A DNA stretch of 64,000 nt from Frankiales bacterium (GTDB taxonomy: Bacteria > Actinomycetota > Actinomycetes > Mycobacteriales > SCTD01). Of this stretch, positions 52,524 to 62,604 are shown piece by piece. Positions within the stretch are counted from its first letter, which is position 1, and the number at the start of each line of letters is the position of its first letter. The notes beneath the pieces were generated by a model that was given only the letters and a program-made list of their open reading frames with translations, was not told the origin of the DNA and made no database searches. The stretch covers positions 47,048 to 111,047 of the forward strand of contig JAOPVP010000084.1 of the NCBI GenBank assembly GCA_025966135.1, in the 5' to 3' direction. Made by a program: the position numbers and the translations under genes.

Positions 52524-55500
52524 ATGGAAGTGCCCGACCCGACGCCCTCGCAGCTCAGGGAACGTCTCGAGCAGGTCATGCACCGCGATCGTCGGCGCAT
52601 CTCCCGGACCCTCGACGACCGGCGGCGCGTGCCCGATCTGGCCCGGGTCGAGGCCGAGGTCGCTGCCGCCGAGCAGAAGGTCGCGGCGCGGCGGGCGTCC
52701 GTCCCGGAGATCAGCTACCCGGAGCACCTGCCGGTCAGTCAGGTGCGGGACGAGATCGCCGCCGCGATCGGTGACCACCAGGTCGTGGTACTCGCAGGGG
52801 AGACGGGTTCCGGCAAGACCACCCAGCTGCCCAAGATCCTGCTCGAGCTCGGCCGCGGCGTGACGGGCCTCATCGGCCACACCCAGCCACGCAGGATCGC
52901 CGCTCGCGCCGTTGCGGAGCGGGTGGCGGAGGAGCTGGGCACCGACCTCGGGGATCTGGTCGGCTACACCGTGCGCTTCCACGACCAGGTGGCGGAGGGC
53001 TCGCTGGTCAAGGTGATGACCGATGGCATCCTGCTCGCCGAGCTGTCGCGGGACCGCACCTTGTCGTCGTACGACACGATCGTCATCGACGAGGCGCACG
53101 AGCGGTCGCTGACCATCGACTTCCTGCTCGGCTACCTCAAGCAGCTGCTGCCGCGCCGTCCCGACCTCAAGGTCGTCATCACCTCGGCCACCATCGACCC
53201 GGAGCGCTTCAGCCGGCACTTCGACGACGCCCCTATTCTCGAAGTGAGCGGTCGGACCTACCCGGTCGAGGTCAGGTACCGCCCGCTGGTCGCCCTGGAC
53301 GGCGAAGAGGAGCAGGACCAGGTCTCGGGCATCGTCGCTGCCTGCGAGGAGCTCGCCGCCGAGGGCCGGGGGGACGTGCTGGTCTTCCTTTCCGGCGAGC
53401 GGGAGATCCGCGACACCGCGGACGCGCTGCGGGCCGCTGTGGACGACCGAACCGAGGTGCTCCCGCTGTACGGCCGGCTGTCGGCCGCCGAGCAGCACCG
53501 GGTCTTCGCCTTGCACACGGGCCGGCGGATCGTGTTGGCCACCAACGTCGCCGAGACGTCCCTGACGGTGCCGGGAATCCGGTACGTCGTCGACCCCGGG
53601 ACCGCCCGGATCTCTCGTTACAGCAACCGGACCAAGGTGCAGCGGCTGCCCATCGAGGCGATCAGCCAGGCCTCCGCGACGCAGCGCGCCGGCCGCTGCG
53701 GCCGGGTGGCGGACGGGATCTGCATCCGCCTGTACAGCGAGGAGGATTTCGAGGCCCGCCCGGAGTTCACCGAACCGGAGATCCTGCGCACCAGCCTCGC
53801 CTCCGTGCTGCTGCAGATGGCCTCGTTAGGTCTCGGCGACATCGAGGACTTCCCGTTCGTCGAGCCGCCGGACAAGCGCAACGTCCGTGACGGCATCCAG
53901 CTCCTCGAGGAGCTGGGGGCTCTGCACGACGCCCGGCTCACGAAAGTCGGGAGGCAGCTGGCGCAGCTGCCGATCGACCCTCGGATGGCGCGGATGGTCG
54001 TCGAGGCCGAGAAGCTCGGTTGCGTCCGCGAGGTTCTCGTCATCACCGCCGCGCTGTCGATCCAGGACCCGCGTGAGCGACCGGTCGACAAGCAGCAGCA
54101 GGCCGCCCAGATGCACGCGCGCTTCGTCGATCCGACCTCCGACCTGCTGGCCTGGCTCAACCTGTGGCGGCACATCCAGGAGCAGCAGCGCGTCCTGTCC
54201 AGCAGCGCGTTCCGACGGATGTGCCGGCGCGAGTTCCTCAACTACCTGAGGATCCGGGAGTGGCAGGACCTGCACGGTCAGCTCAAGCGGGTCAGCCGGC
54301 AGCTCGACCTGGCCCACGACAGCGGCAACGCCGACCCCGCGGTGGTGACGCAGGCGCTGCTGGCCGGTCTGCTGTCCCACGTCGGGGTCCGGGACGCCGC
54401 GGCGCGGGAATACGTGGGTGCCCGCGGAGCACGGTTCGCGGTCGTCCCGGGCTCGGCGCTGTTCAAGAAGCCGCCGCAGTTCGTCGTCGCGGCCGAGCTG
54501 GTCGAGACCAACCGGCTGTGGGGCCGGATGCTGGGACGGATCGAACCGGAGTGGGCGGAGCAGGTGGGTGCCCACCTGGTGAAGCGCACCTACAGCGAGC
54601 CGCACTGGGAGAAAAAGCGCGGCAGCGTCGTGGCCTACGAGCGCGTCACGCTGTACGGCGTCCCGCTGGTCACGCAGCGGAAGGTGAACTACGGGCGCAT
54701 CGACCCGGTGGTGTCCCGTGACCTGTTCCTTCGACATGCCCTGGTCGAAGGCGACTGGGACACCCATCACGCGTTCTTCGCTCGCAACCAAGCCCTGGTC
54801 GAGGACGTCGCGGAGCTCGAGCACCGCGCGCGGCGACGCGACATCGTGGTCGACGAGGAGGACGTCTACGACTTCTACGAAAAGCGGGTACCTGCCGACG
54901 TCGTCTCCGCCGCGCACTTCGACGGGTGGTGGAAGAAGGAACGGCACGTCCGTCCCGACCTGCTCGACCTGCGCGTGGAGGACCTAATCCGCGGCGATGT
55001 CGACCCCGGCGAGCACCCTGACGTGTGGGTGTCGGAGGACCTGCGCCTCCCGCTCTCCTACGAGTTCGAGCCGGGCAGTGCCATCGACGGCGTCACGGTC
55101 GACGTGCCGCTGTCGGTGCTGAACCGCGTCTTTGCTGAGGACTTCGCCTGGCAGGTACCCGGACTGCGGCTGGAGCTGGTCACGGCGCTCATCAAGACGC
55201 TCCCCAAACCGCTGCGGGTGAAGCTGGTTCCCTCCCCGGACACCGCGAAGCAGCTGCTGGAGCGCCTGTCACCCCGGGAGGAGCACCTGCTCCAGGCGCT
55301 GTCCCGGGAGGCTCGTTCCCTGCGAGGAGTCGTTGTACCGGTGGAGGAGTGGGGCCTGGACCGGGTGCCGGCCCACCTTCGCCCGACCTTCCGGGTCGTC
55401 GACGACAACGGAGCCGCTGTCGCGGAGGGCAAGGACCTCGAGGCGTTGAAGACGTCCCTCGCCAAGCCGGTGCAGGCCGCGATCGCTTCTGTAGCAGGCG

Positions 55501-56318
55501 ATCTCGAGGTCTCCGGGTTGACGTCGTGGAGCATCGGGGAGGTCCCGGGCGAGGTGTCGGCCGGCCCCGTGGTCGGTTATCCCGCGCTCGTCGACGAGGG
55601 CACCTCGGTGGCTCTGCGCGTCCTGCCGACACCGTCTCCCGCTGTGCACCACGCCGGTGTACGGCGCCTCCTGCTGTTCGCCTGCCCCTCTCCGGTGAAG
55701 GCCGTCTCAGGTCGGCTCAACAACCGCGCCAAGCTGACGCTGGCCGCCAACCCGCACGGCTCCTTGACGGCGCTGATGGACGACTGCGTCGCGGCCGCCG
55801 TCGACGCTCTCATGACCTCCGACCCTCGTACGGCGGCAGTGTTCGAGGCACTGCTGCCCTCGGTGCGCGGAGGGCTGCCCGAGCAGGTGCTGTCGGTCCT
55901 CAAGGGAGTGGAGGAGGTCCTCGGACTGGCTGCCGAGGTCGACGCCGTACTCGCGACCGTCGTGCACCCGTCGGCATCACAAGCCGTCCGGGATGTCCGT
56001 GCTCAGCGAGACTCCTTGGTGTACAAGGGTTTCGTTACCGAGGTGGGGGCCGCGCGACTGGCTGACCTCTCGCGCTACCTCCGCGGCGCGCTGGTGCGGC
56101 TGGAGAAGCTCCCGCGCGACGCGGAGCGCGACCGCTCCCTCATGGCCGGCGTTCACGAGGTCGAGACCGAGTGGGCGCGGCTGCCCGAGGGGCCTGGCCG
56201 CGAGAAGATCCGCTGGATGCTCCAGGAGCTGCGGATCAGCCTCTTCGCGCAGACCCTCAAGGCCAAGGGACCGGTCTCCGTGCAGCGCATCTACCGCGCC
56301 CTCGACGACCTCTCCTAG
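52524..56318 (+). CDS. hrpA: ATP-dependent RNA helicase HrpA (DEAH-box)
   Basis: A 1264-residue DEAH helicase of normal HrpA length. Motifs: I GETGSGKTT (about 92-100), II DEAH in VIDEAHERSL (about 189), III SATI, V TNVAETSLTVPG, VI QRAGRCGR. The helicase-associated domain and the long C-terminal HrpA-specific region (DUF3418) follow. It unwinds RNA in an ATP-dependent way and in some bacteria rescues stalled or collided ribosomes. It is a single-gene unit. Confidence 0.95.
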   Translation: MEVPDPTPSQLRERLEQVMHRDRRRISRTLDDRRRVPDLARVEAEVAAAEQKVAARRASVPEISYPEHLPVSQVRDEIAAAIGDHQVVVLAGETGSGKTTQLPKILLELGRGVTGLIGHTQPRRIAARAVAERVAEELGTDLGDLVGYTVRFHDQVAEGSLVKVMTDGILLAELSRDRTLSSYDTIVIDEAHERSLTIDFLLGYLKQLLPRRPDLKVVITSATIDPERFSRHFDDAPILEVSGRTYPVEVRYRPLVALDGEEEQDQVSGIVAACEELAAEGRGDVLVFLSGEREIRDTADALRAAVDDRTEVLPLYGRLSAAEQHRVFALHTGRRIVLATNVAETSLTVPGIRYVVDPGTARISRYSNRTKVQRLPIEAISQASATQRAGRCGRVADGICIRLYSEEDFEARPEFTEPEILRTSLASVLLQMASLGLGDIEDFPFVEPPDKRNVRDGIQLLEELGALHDARLTKVGRQLAQLPIDPRMARMVVEAEKLGCVREVLVITAALSIQDPRERPVDKQQQAAQMHARFVDPTSDLLAWLNLWRHIQEQQRVLSSSAFRRMCRREFLNYLRIREWQDLHGQLKRVSRQLDLAHDSGNADPAVVTQALLAGLLSHVGVRDAAAREYVGARGARFAVVPGSALFKKPPQFVVAAELVETNRLWGRMLGRIEPEWAEQVGAHLVKRTYSEPHWEKKRGSVVAYERVTLYGVPLVTQRKVNYGRIDPVVSRDLFLRHALVEGDWDTHHAFFARNQALVEDVAELEHRARRRDIVVDEEDVYDFYEKRVPADVVSAAHFDGWWKKERHVRPDLLDLRVEDLIRGDVDPGEHPDVWVSEDLRLPLSYEFEPGSAIDGVTVDVPLSVLNRVFAEDFAWQVPGLRLELVTALIKTLPKPLRVKLVPSPDTAKQLLERLSPREEHLLQALSREARSLRGVVVPVEEWGLDRVPAHLRPTFRVVDDNGAAVAEGKDLEALKTSLAKPVQAAIASVAGDLEVSGLTSWSIGEVPGEVSAGPVVGYPALVDEGTSVALRVLPTPSPAVHHAGVRRLLLFACPSPVKAVSGRLNNRAKLTLAANPHGSLTALMDDCVAAAVDALMTSDPRTAAVFEALLPSVRGGLPEQVLSVLKGVEEVLGLAAEVDAVLATVVHPSASQAVRDVRAQRDSLVYKGFVTEVGAARLADLSRYLRGALVRLEKLPRDAERDRSLMAGVHEVETEWARLPEGPGREKIRWMLQELRISLFAQTLKAKGPVSVQRIYRALDDLS

Positions 56319-56339
56319 CCCCCTCCTGCGGTGGATCGG

Positions 56340-56723
56340 TCAGTCGGCGAGCAGGAGGGTGCGTTCGTCGTCGGTCAGTGGGCGGGGCTTGCGCTGGTCG
56401 TCGAGGGCGACCTGCACGGTGCGCCCGCGTCCGACGACGACATCGCCGACGAGCAGCTCGTGGAGGACGGTGAACGACGTGTTGCCGACCTTCTCGATGG
56501 AGATCGTCACGTCGACCGTGCGCGTGCCGCCGCGGATCTCGTTGAGGTAGTCGCACTCGCTGTGGGCGATCACCATGTGCCCGAACAACGACTTCGCCTG
56601 CCCACGTAGGAACTCCACGCGCGCGGTCTCCATCAGGGAGAAGAAAGCGACGTTGTTGACGTGGTTGAGCGGGTCGAGGTCGGCGAAGCGGACCTGCACG
56701 GGAATCGTCTGCGAGAGCGGCAC
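56340..56723 (-). CDS. 4-hydroxybenzoyl-CoA thioesterase-type (hotdog) protein
   Basis: A 127-residue hotdog-fold thioesterase with the active-site segment RFADLDPLNHVNNVAFFSLM (catalytic Asp) and the strands MVIAHSECDYLNEIRGG. It probably hydrolyses an acyl-CoA thioester. It is convergent with hrpA (21 bp between stops) and divergent from the antiporter gene, with 81 bp between starts. Confidence 0.88.
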   Translation of the reverse strand: MPLSQTIPVQVRFADLDPLNHVNNVAFFSLMETARVEFLRGQAKSLFGHMVIAHSECDYLNEIRGGTRTVDVTISIEKVGNTSFTVLHELLVGDVVVGRGRTVQVALDDQRKPRPLTDDERTLLLAD

Positions 56724-56804
56724 CGGGACACCTTACGGATAGGGTGCGGGCAGGTGCGCCGGGAAGTCTGGTCGGCAGTCGATGACTCACGACCGGAGGC
56801 CGCG

Positions 56805-58277
56805 GTGCAGGACAGCGTGACGTTTGGCGTCCTGGTGCTCGCCGCCAGCGTCGCGGCGCTGCTCGCCGTGCAGTCGCACCGGCTGAGCGCGCGGGTCCGC
56901 ATCCCCACGCCGGCATTCTTCCTCGTGGCCGCGGCGCTGGCGGTCGAGCTCGTCCCGTCGCTCCAAGAGCCTGGACACCGGACCGTCGAGCGGGTGGTGA
57001 CGCTCGCCCTTCTCGTCATCCTCTTCGACGGCGGGTTGCACATCGGAGCCGCCCGTGCGCGCGCGGCCGCACCCGCGATCCTCAGCCTGGGCGTGCTTGG
57101 CACCTTCGCGACCGTGGCCGGAGCGGCCGTGCTCGTGCACCTCGTGCTCGGCGTGAGCTGGTACGCCGCCGTGCTCGTGGCGACCGCGATTGCCCCCACC
57201 GACCCTGCTGTCGTGTTCTCCGTCCTGGGGCAACGCGAGATCGACGGCCGCAGCGGGACGGTGCTCGAAGGTGAGTCGGGTGCCAACGACCCCGTCGGGA
57301 TCGCGCTCATGGCGGCGCTGCTGGGTGCCGGGTCGTTGTCCGGCGAAGCGCTCACCGAGGTGGTCGCCACCTTCGCGCTGCAGATGGTCATAGGCACGGC
57401 TGTGGGGCTGATCGGTGGTCGGGCGCTGTTGTGGCTCATGCGCCGGTCGCCGCTGCCGGCCGAAGGGCTCTATCCGGTCCGGACGCTCGTCGCCGCGGGG
57501 GCGCTGTTCGGCCTTGCGACCGTTGCGCACGGTTCCGGGTTCCTCGCGGTTTTCCTCGCGGGCATCGTCCTGGGTGACGAGCGGGCGCCGTACAAGCGTG
57601 AGATTGAACGCTTCCACTCGGCGCTGGCGAGCCTCGGCGAAGTGGTGGCGTTCGCCTTCCTCGGCCTCACCGTGCACCTCGACGTCCTAGGCAGGTATGA
57701 CGTCTGGGTGCCGGGACTGGCCATCGGCGTGCTCCTCGCCCTGGTCGTGCGTCCGCTGCTGGGTCTGCCCCTGCTGCTGCCTGCCGGGCTCAGCCGCGGC
57801 GAACGCGCGTTCGTGCTGTTCGCCGGCCTGAAGGGCGCTGTGCCCCTGTTGCTGGGAAGCCTGTTGGTCTTCCGCCCTGACGGTGAGCGGTTGTACGGCG
57901 TCGTGGTGGTGGTGGTCGTGGTCTCGGTGGTGCTGCAGGGAGCGCTCGTGCCCTCGGTCGCGAAGGCGCTGGGCGTGCGGATGCAGACCGTGGAGCTGGA
58001 GCCCTTCAGCCTGGGCGTCCGGCTGCGCGACGAACCGCGCGGCGCCTATCGGGTGACGGTCGCCCCCGGGTCGGTGGCCCACGGCTGCCGCATCGAGGAC
58101 ATCCCGGGCCTGGCCGAGGGTACGTGGGTCAGCCTCCTCCTGCGGGACCGAATCCTCGTGCCGGTCCGCGGTGACACCGTGATGCAACCCTGGGACGAAG
58201 TCCTGCTCATCGTCGACGACGAGCAGGACCCCGATCCGTTGATCGCCCTGTTCAGCGAGGCTTCCGGGATCACCTAG
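56805..58277 (+). CDS. CPA1-type K+(Na+)/H+ antiporter with TrkA-C domain
   Basis: A 490-residue antiporter with about 12 TM helices. Ion-binding motifs of the CPA1 (NhaP2/CvrA-like) family: ATAIAPTDPAVVFSVLG and GESGANDPVGIAL. The C-terminal about 80 residues (YRVTVAPGSVAHGCRIEDIP ... DEVLLIVDDE) form a TrkA-C/RCK-C regulatory domain, which in relatives binds nucleotides such as c-di-AMP. It exchanges cations for protons in pH or osmotic control. GTG 56805 has GGAGG 5 nt upstream. Confidence 0.9.
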   Translation: MQDSVTFGVLVLAASVAALLAVQSHRLSARVRIPTPAFFLVAAALAVELVPSLQEPGHRTVERVVTLALLVILFDGGLHIGAARARAAAPAILSLGVLGTFATVAGAAVLVHLVLGVSWYAAVLVATAIAPTDPAVVFSVLGQREIDGRSGTVLEGESGANDPVGIALMAALLGAGSLSGEALTEVVATFALQMVIGTAVGLIGGRALLWLMRRSPLPAEGLYPVRTLVAAGALFGLATVAHGSGFLAVFLAGIVLGDERAPYKREIERFHSALASLGEVVAFAFLGLTVHLDVLGRYDVWVPGLAIGVLLALVVRPLLGLPLLLPAGLSRGERAFVLFAGLKGAVPLLLGSLLVFRPDGERLYGVVVVVVVVSVVLQGALVPSVAKALGVRMQTVELEPFSLGVRLRDEPRGAYRVTVAPGSVAHGCRIEDIPGLAEGTWVSLLLRDRILVPVRGDTVMQPWDEVLLIVDDEQDPDPLIALFSEASGIT

Positions 58278-58340
58278 AGCTTTTCCACAGATTCTCCTCG
58301 GGTGACCTGTGCCGGTCATGACGGGACAAGGCTGTGGGCC

Positions 58341-59369
58341 ATGGCCAAGCCCGTCGCCCGCCTCACCAGCCCCGCCCAGATGGTGGCCTCCCTGCCGCTG
58401 TGGATGGGGTACGTCCCGACCGAGAGCCTCGTCGTCGTCTGCTGCCACGAGCCGCGTGGGCGAGTGGGGCTCACCATGCGGTTCGACCTACCCGCCCCCG
58501 AGCACGAGGCGCTTGTTGTCCGTGACGTCGAGGGTCGAGTGCGTCAGCAGAAGGCCACCCGGGTGCTGGTTGCCGTCTACACCGCGGAGCCGGACGGCGA
58601 GGTGAGGGCGCGGACCGCGCTGGTCGATGACCTGCGGAAGCAGCTCGACGACCTCGTCGTCACCGAGGCGGTCCTGGTCCGTGAGGGGCGCTTCTGGTCC
58701 TACCTGTGCAGTACGGAGTCCTGCTGCCCTGCCGCCGGCACGCCGGTGGACGAGGCGAGGGAGTCCGCCTCGGTCCGCATGCTTGAAGCCGAGAACATCT
58801 TCAACGGCAAGGTGATGCTGCCGGACCGTGACGCGCTGGAGGCCTCGCTGGCCGGGCCCAGCTTTCTCGCGGCGCAAGTGGCGATGCAGCGGTGTGAGAC
58901 CGCTGCGACGCTGCTCACGGACGCCCTCCACGCGATCGGCGTCGAGCGCGCGGGCGACGCGTCGCTCGCCCGTTGGACGGAGGCTGTGCAGGCGTTCCGA
59001 AGCCCACCCGCGCAGCTGGTCGACATGCAGGCCGCGGCCCTGGCTGTCAGCTTGATGGACGTCCGGGTGCGGGATCAGCTTGCTGCCAGCCCAGCACGCG
59101 ACGTCCCCGCTCTGCTCGCCCTGCTGGAGCAGCTCGTTCGCCGCACGCCTTCGCCGTACGACGCTCCGGTCTGCGCGCTGTTCGCCTGGCTGTCGTACTG
59201 CGAGGGCGGGGGAGCGGACGTCACCATCGCGCTGGAGCGGGCGCTCAGGAGCGACCCCGACTACGGATTGGCGCACCTGCTGCGGGAGGCCCTGCTCGCC
59301 CAGGTGTCGCCCAAGGACCTGCGGAAGATCACCCGTCGTGGTCGTGGCCTCGAGCGACCTGCCTGTTGA
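58341..59369 (+). CDS. DUF4192 protein
   Basis: A 342-residue actinobacterial DUF4192 protein, recognised by the opening LTSPAQMVASLPLWMGYVPT followed by ESLVVVCCHEPRGRVGLTMR. The function is unknown. ATG 58341 is used; the ribosome-binding site is weak. It precedes the interrupted DUF222/HNH gene by 80 bp. Confidence 0.85.
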   Translation: MAKPVARLTSPAQMVASLPLWMGYVPTESLVVVCCHEPRGRVGLTMRFDLPAPEHEALVVRDVEGRVRQQKATRVLVAVYTAEPDGEVRARTALVDDLRKQLDDLVVTEAVLVREGRFWSYLCSTESCCPAAGTPVDEARESASVRMLEAENIFNGKVMLPDRDALEASLAGPSFLAAQVAMQRCETAATLLTDALHAIGVERAGDASLARWTEAVQAFRSPPAQLVDMQAAALAVSLMDVRVRDQLAASPARDVPALLALLEQLVRRTPSPYDAPVCALFAWLSYCEGGGADVTIALERALRSDPDYGLAHLLREALLAQVSPKDLRKITRRGRGLERPAC

Positions 59370-59449
59370 CATCGCCAGCATGGCTGAAGATCTGCCCTCC
59401 GTTGTCCACATCGCTTGTTCTTTCGCTCGAATGTATGTACCCTTCCCTT

Positions 59450-61144
59450 ATGCCCGAGTTGTCGCCTCCCACCGACGTGCTGACGCGGCATGCCCAGCGG
59501 GTCGCGGCGATCGCGCGTCGGGAGCACCAGATCTCGATGCTGATGGCGCAGCAGCGTCTGGACGTGGCGGCGCTGGCGTTGGAGGACACCCCGTTCGGCT
59601 ACCGCAAGTACGTCGGGGACGAGCTGGCTCTGGCGTTGTCCCGGTCCCCGTGAACCGGGGCCCGGTTGGTCGACGAGGCCGAGCGGTTCGCGGCGTTCCC
59701 GTGCGTGCATTCCAGGATCGGGGACGGGTCGTGGTCGTTGGAGCACGCCGATGCCGTCCTGGACGAGGTGGCCGCTTCTGGGCTGGAGCAGGACGACGGT
59801 GCCCGGGTGGTGGACCTGGTGGTGTCGCAGCAGGAGGCGGTGACGCCGCATCAGCTGCGGGGGGCGGTGCGTGCCGCGATCGTGCTGCTGGACCTGGAGG
59901 AAGCGTGCCGGCGGGTCGAGAAGGTCACGCGGGACCGCGACGTGCGCTCGTGGGACGGCAAGGACGGCAGCGGTTGTGCGCTGATGACCGGTCCGAAGCC
60001 GCTGATCGCGCAGCTGATGGCCTCGCTCGACAGCCTGATCTGGCCCAAGCAGCCCGGGGACGAGCGGCTGGCCTCGCAGCGCCGCTTCGACGTCATGATG
60101 GACCTGGTCTGCGGCCGGGTGGTGCCCGGGCAGTGGCAGGCCCAGGTCATCGTCGCGCTCAGCACCCTGGAGGGCGATGACTCGCGGCTGGCGGAGATCC
60201 CCGGGTTCGGGACCATCTTGCCGTCGGAGGCCCGGGAGCTGGTCGCCCAGGCCGGGATGCGACGGGTCGTCGTCGACGAGCACGAGCAGCTCGTCGCGGT
60301 CGACAGCACGGTCAGCCGCCCCGACCTGGACCCGCACGCCGACGTGCCCACCCAGCCGCTGTTGTCCGAGGAGAGCGAGCCCGAGCCGGTCGATGAGCTC
60401 CCCGCTGACGTGTGCGCGGACGACCAGGCCTGGCTCGCCCAGCGGCCGCCGGCGGGACCGCAGCCGTCCGACCTGGGTGACCCTTGCGCCACGCTGGACG
60501 CCGCGGACGCCGACCCGGCGCAGCACCAGCCGCGGCCCACCGAGGCCGAGAAGCTCTGGTTCGACAGTGTCACTGACCGCGCCGAGGTCTATGCCGACCA
60601 GGACAAGGCCCGGGCTCGCCGGCAGGCGGCTCGGGTGCTGCTGCAGAGCGGTCCCCACACAGCTGCCGCCCTCGAGACCGAGCCCACCCCTGACGCCCCT
60701 ACCGACGTTGGGTCGGATCTGGTCGAGGACGAGCTCGAGGACCCGCTTGCCTGGCTCACCTCGCTGCGCCGGCCGTCGTGGTCGGCGCGCGGGCTGCGGC
60801 AGGCGCTGCAGAAGATCCGGCTCGACAAGGTCGTGCTCACCGACCTGCACAGCGACGCGTACGCCATCCCCAAGGCCCTCAAGCGCTACCTCACGCTACG
60901 GGACCTGTGCTGCACCTTCCCCGGCTGCGCCCGTCCGGCCAGCCAGTGCGAGAGCGACCACGTCACCCCCTGGCCGCGCGGTAGCACCAGCGCACCCAAC
61001 CTCGCGAGCGAGTGCAAGCATCACCACCTCGCCAAGCACAGCTACTTCACTGTCGCGCGCCTCCCCAACGGGACGATGCGCTGGACCACGCCCATCGGTG
61101 CCAGCTACGACCGCCGCCCCCGGCCACTGCTCCGCGGCTGGTGA
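59450..61144 (+). pseudogene. DUF222/HNH endonuclease gene interrupted by one in-frame TGA
   Basis: From ATG 59450 the frame reads MPELSPPTDVLTRHAQRVAA and on to DELALALSRSP, stops at TGA 59651-59653, then continues in the same frame TGARLVDEAERFAAFP and on to 61144. The stop lies inside the conserved DUF222 region; a C-to-T change of CGA (Arg) would create it. Without it the protein would be 564 residues: DUF222 (about 20-330), an acidic linker, and an HNH domain (CTFPGCARPASQCESDHVTP, then CKHHHLAKH). These 13E12-type proteins are common repeats in actinobacteria and some are SOS-induced. The TTG at 59666 could restart translation, giving a 492-residue fragment. Confidence 0.8.
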
Positions 61145-61155
61145 CGCACCGGGGT

Positions 61156-61788
61156 CTAGCGGGGATCGTCCCGGTCGAGGTGCCAGTGTCGAGACGCCGC
61201 GAGGATCCAGTTCCCGTCCTTCCACGGCGTCAGGAGGAAGCGAGTGATCATGCGCTGGCCGCCCTCGTAGTCGCCGTACATCAGGTCGACGGTGAGGTGC
61301 TCGCGTGCGTCGATCGCGGCTCTTGCCGTCTGGAACTCCGGGGCGGACGGGTCGCGGAAAGCCCCCTGCCAGAAGCCCACCTCCGCGAGCGGTATGTACA
61401 GGTCGCGAGACAGCCGCCGGAACTCCGACACCGGTGGTGGCCCCTCGACGGTCAGGCCGACGCCCGGGCTGAAGCGCCAGCCGTGCAGCACGGCGATGCC
61501 TGTGCCCACGTTCCGTAGGGACGCGGCGAAGTAGACCGCGTCGTCGCCGGCCTCGGCAACGCCCCCGCCACCAGGCGCGAGCACCCACTTGTCGTCGGCG
61601 AAGCGGATCTTCTCGTTCGGGTCCTGGGGTCGCGAGGGGACGAGCAGGGGCCGCAAGCCGGCCAGCAGCGATCGCTCGGCGACTCGCGCGGAGCGGTTGG
61701 CCGACCGGACCGACCCGAACGTTGCAAGTGCCAGCACCAACGTCCCGGCCGCGGTTGCCAGCGAAGAGATCGTCACCCAGTCCGTCAT
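61156..61788 (-). CDS. Hypothetical protein with N-terminal membrane anchor
   Basis: A 210-residue protein with one TM helix (WVTISSLATAAGTLVLALAT) followed by a basic coiled stretch and a soluble beta-rich region (ADDKWVLAPGGGG, YFAASLRNVGTGIAVLHGWR). The layout matches a widespread group of uncharacterised actinobacterial proteins. There is no known domain. Stops are 11 bp apart from the convergent DUF222 gene. Confidence 0.65.
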   Translation of the reverse strand: MTDWVTISSLATAAGTLVLALATFGSVRSANRSARVAERSLLAGLRPLLVPSRPQDPNEKIRFADDKWVLAPGGGGVAEAGDDAVYFAASLRNVGTGIAVLHGWRFSPGVGLTVEGPPPVSEFRRLSRDLYIPLAEVGFWQGAFRDPSAPEFQTARAAIDAREHLTVDLMYGDYEGGQRMITRFLLTPWKDGNWILAASRHWHLDRDDPR

Positions 61789-61797
61789 GGGCGCACC

Positions 61798-62457
61798 TTA
61801 GGCCGACCGAGACAGCTTCCACGCGTAGAGCGCCGCGCTCAGAGCCGTCGCGAGGTTGAGCGAGCTCACTCCCTCCCGCATGGGCAGCGAGACCACCCGG
61901 TCGGCCCTCCAGCGCACCTCGTCGGAGACGCCGGCTCGCTCGCTGCCCACCACGAGCACGGCGTTGTCGGGTACGGAGCCGAGCGGCGTACCGCCGGCGT
62001 CGAGCGCCAACAGCGGGCCGGTCACCTCAGCCAACGTGCACGACAGCACGGGCAGCGCGTAGTGCAGCCCCGCGGCGCCGCGCAGCACCGACGGGTGCCA
62101 CGGGTCCAAGGAGCCCAGCAGCGCCACGCCGGAAGCCTCGGCGGCGGCGGCCACGCGGATCGCCGCACCGGCGTTGCCCGGATGGCGGGGGTCGTCGAGC
62201 AGCACCAAGGGCGCCACGCGCGCCGAGAGGACCGATCGGTCCTCGACCGGGCGCAGAGCGACCCCGCAGACGCCGGTGGGGTGGTCAACCGAGCCGGGCA
62301 CCGCCAACGCGAGCAAGGTGTCCCGGACGTCCGGCGCCAAGGCGTCACAGAGCGCCAGCGCCTCCGGGAGGGAGGCGACGGTGATCCGTCGTACGAGGGA
62401 CGGGGCGAAGCGCAGGGCGTGCTTGACCGCGTGGAAGCCCTCCAGCGCGACGGTCAC
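61798..62457 (-). CDS. TrmH/SpoU-family RNA 2'-O-methyltransferase
   Basis: A 219-residue SPOUT methyltransferase. Motif 1 LDDPRHPGNAGAAIRVAAAA, motif 2 VLVVGSERAGVSDEV, motif 3 LPMREGVSSLNLATALSAAL, forming the trefoil-knot SAM site. It methylates ribose in rRNA or tRNA; the short N-terminal part is not a clear L30e-like domain. GTG 62457 is the likely start; the open frame to 62598 is unsupported. It is divergent from the DEAD-box helicase gene, another RNA-related gene. Confidence 0.88.
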   Translation of the reverse strand: MTVALEGFHAVKHALRFAPSLVRRITVASLPEALALCDALAPDVRDTLLALAVPGSVDHPTGVCGVALRPVEDRSVLSARVAPLVLLDDPRHPGNAGAAIRVAAAAEASGVALLGSLDPWHPSVLRGAAGLHYALPVLSCTLAEVTGPLLALDAGGTPLGSVPDNAVLVVGSERAGVSDEVRWRADRVVSLPMREGVSSLNLATALSAALYAWKLSRSA

Positions 62458-62604
62458 GCCCCCAGCCTGCCGCACGCGTGGGGAAGGACACGGCCCCGGT
62501 TCGGCGTTATAGACGCCGTGGGCTGCGACAATGGGGCCCGCCGGGTGACGACTTCCTACCGAACACGAGCCCCGGGCCAACGACTTTGAGGACGACATCC
62601 GAGC

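Noticed and set aside
59427..59442. Possible SOS (LexA) box TCGAATGTATGTACCC before the DUF222/HNH gene
   Set aside because: The left half fits the actinobacterial TCGAAC half-site, but the right half matches only three of six bases; too weak to list as a site.
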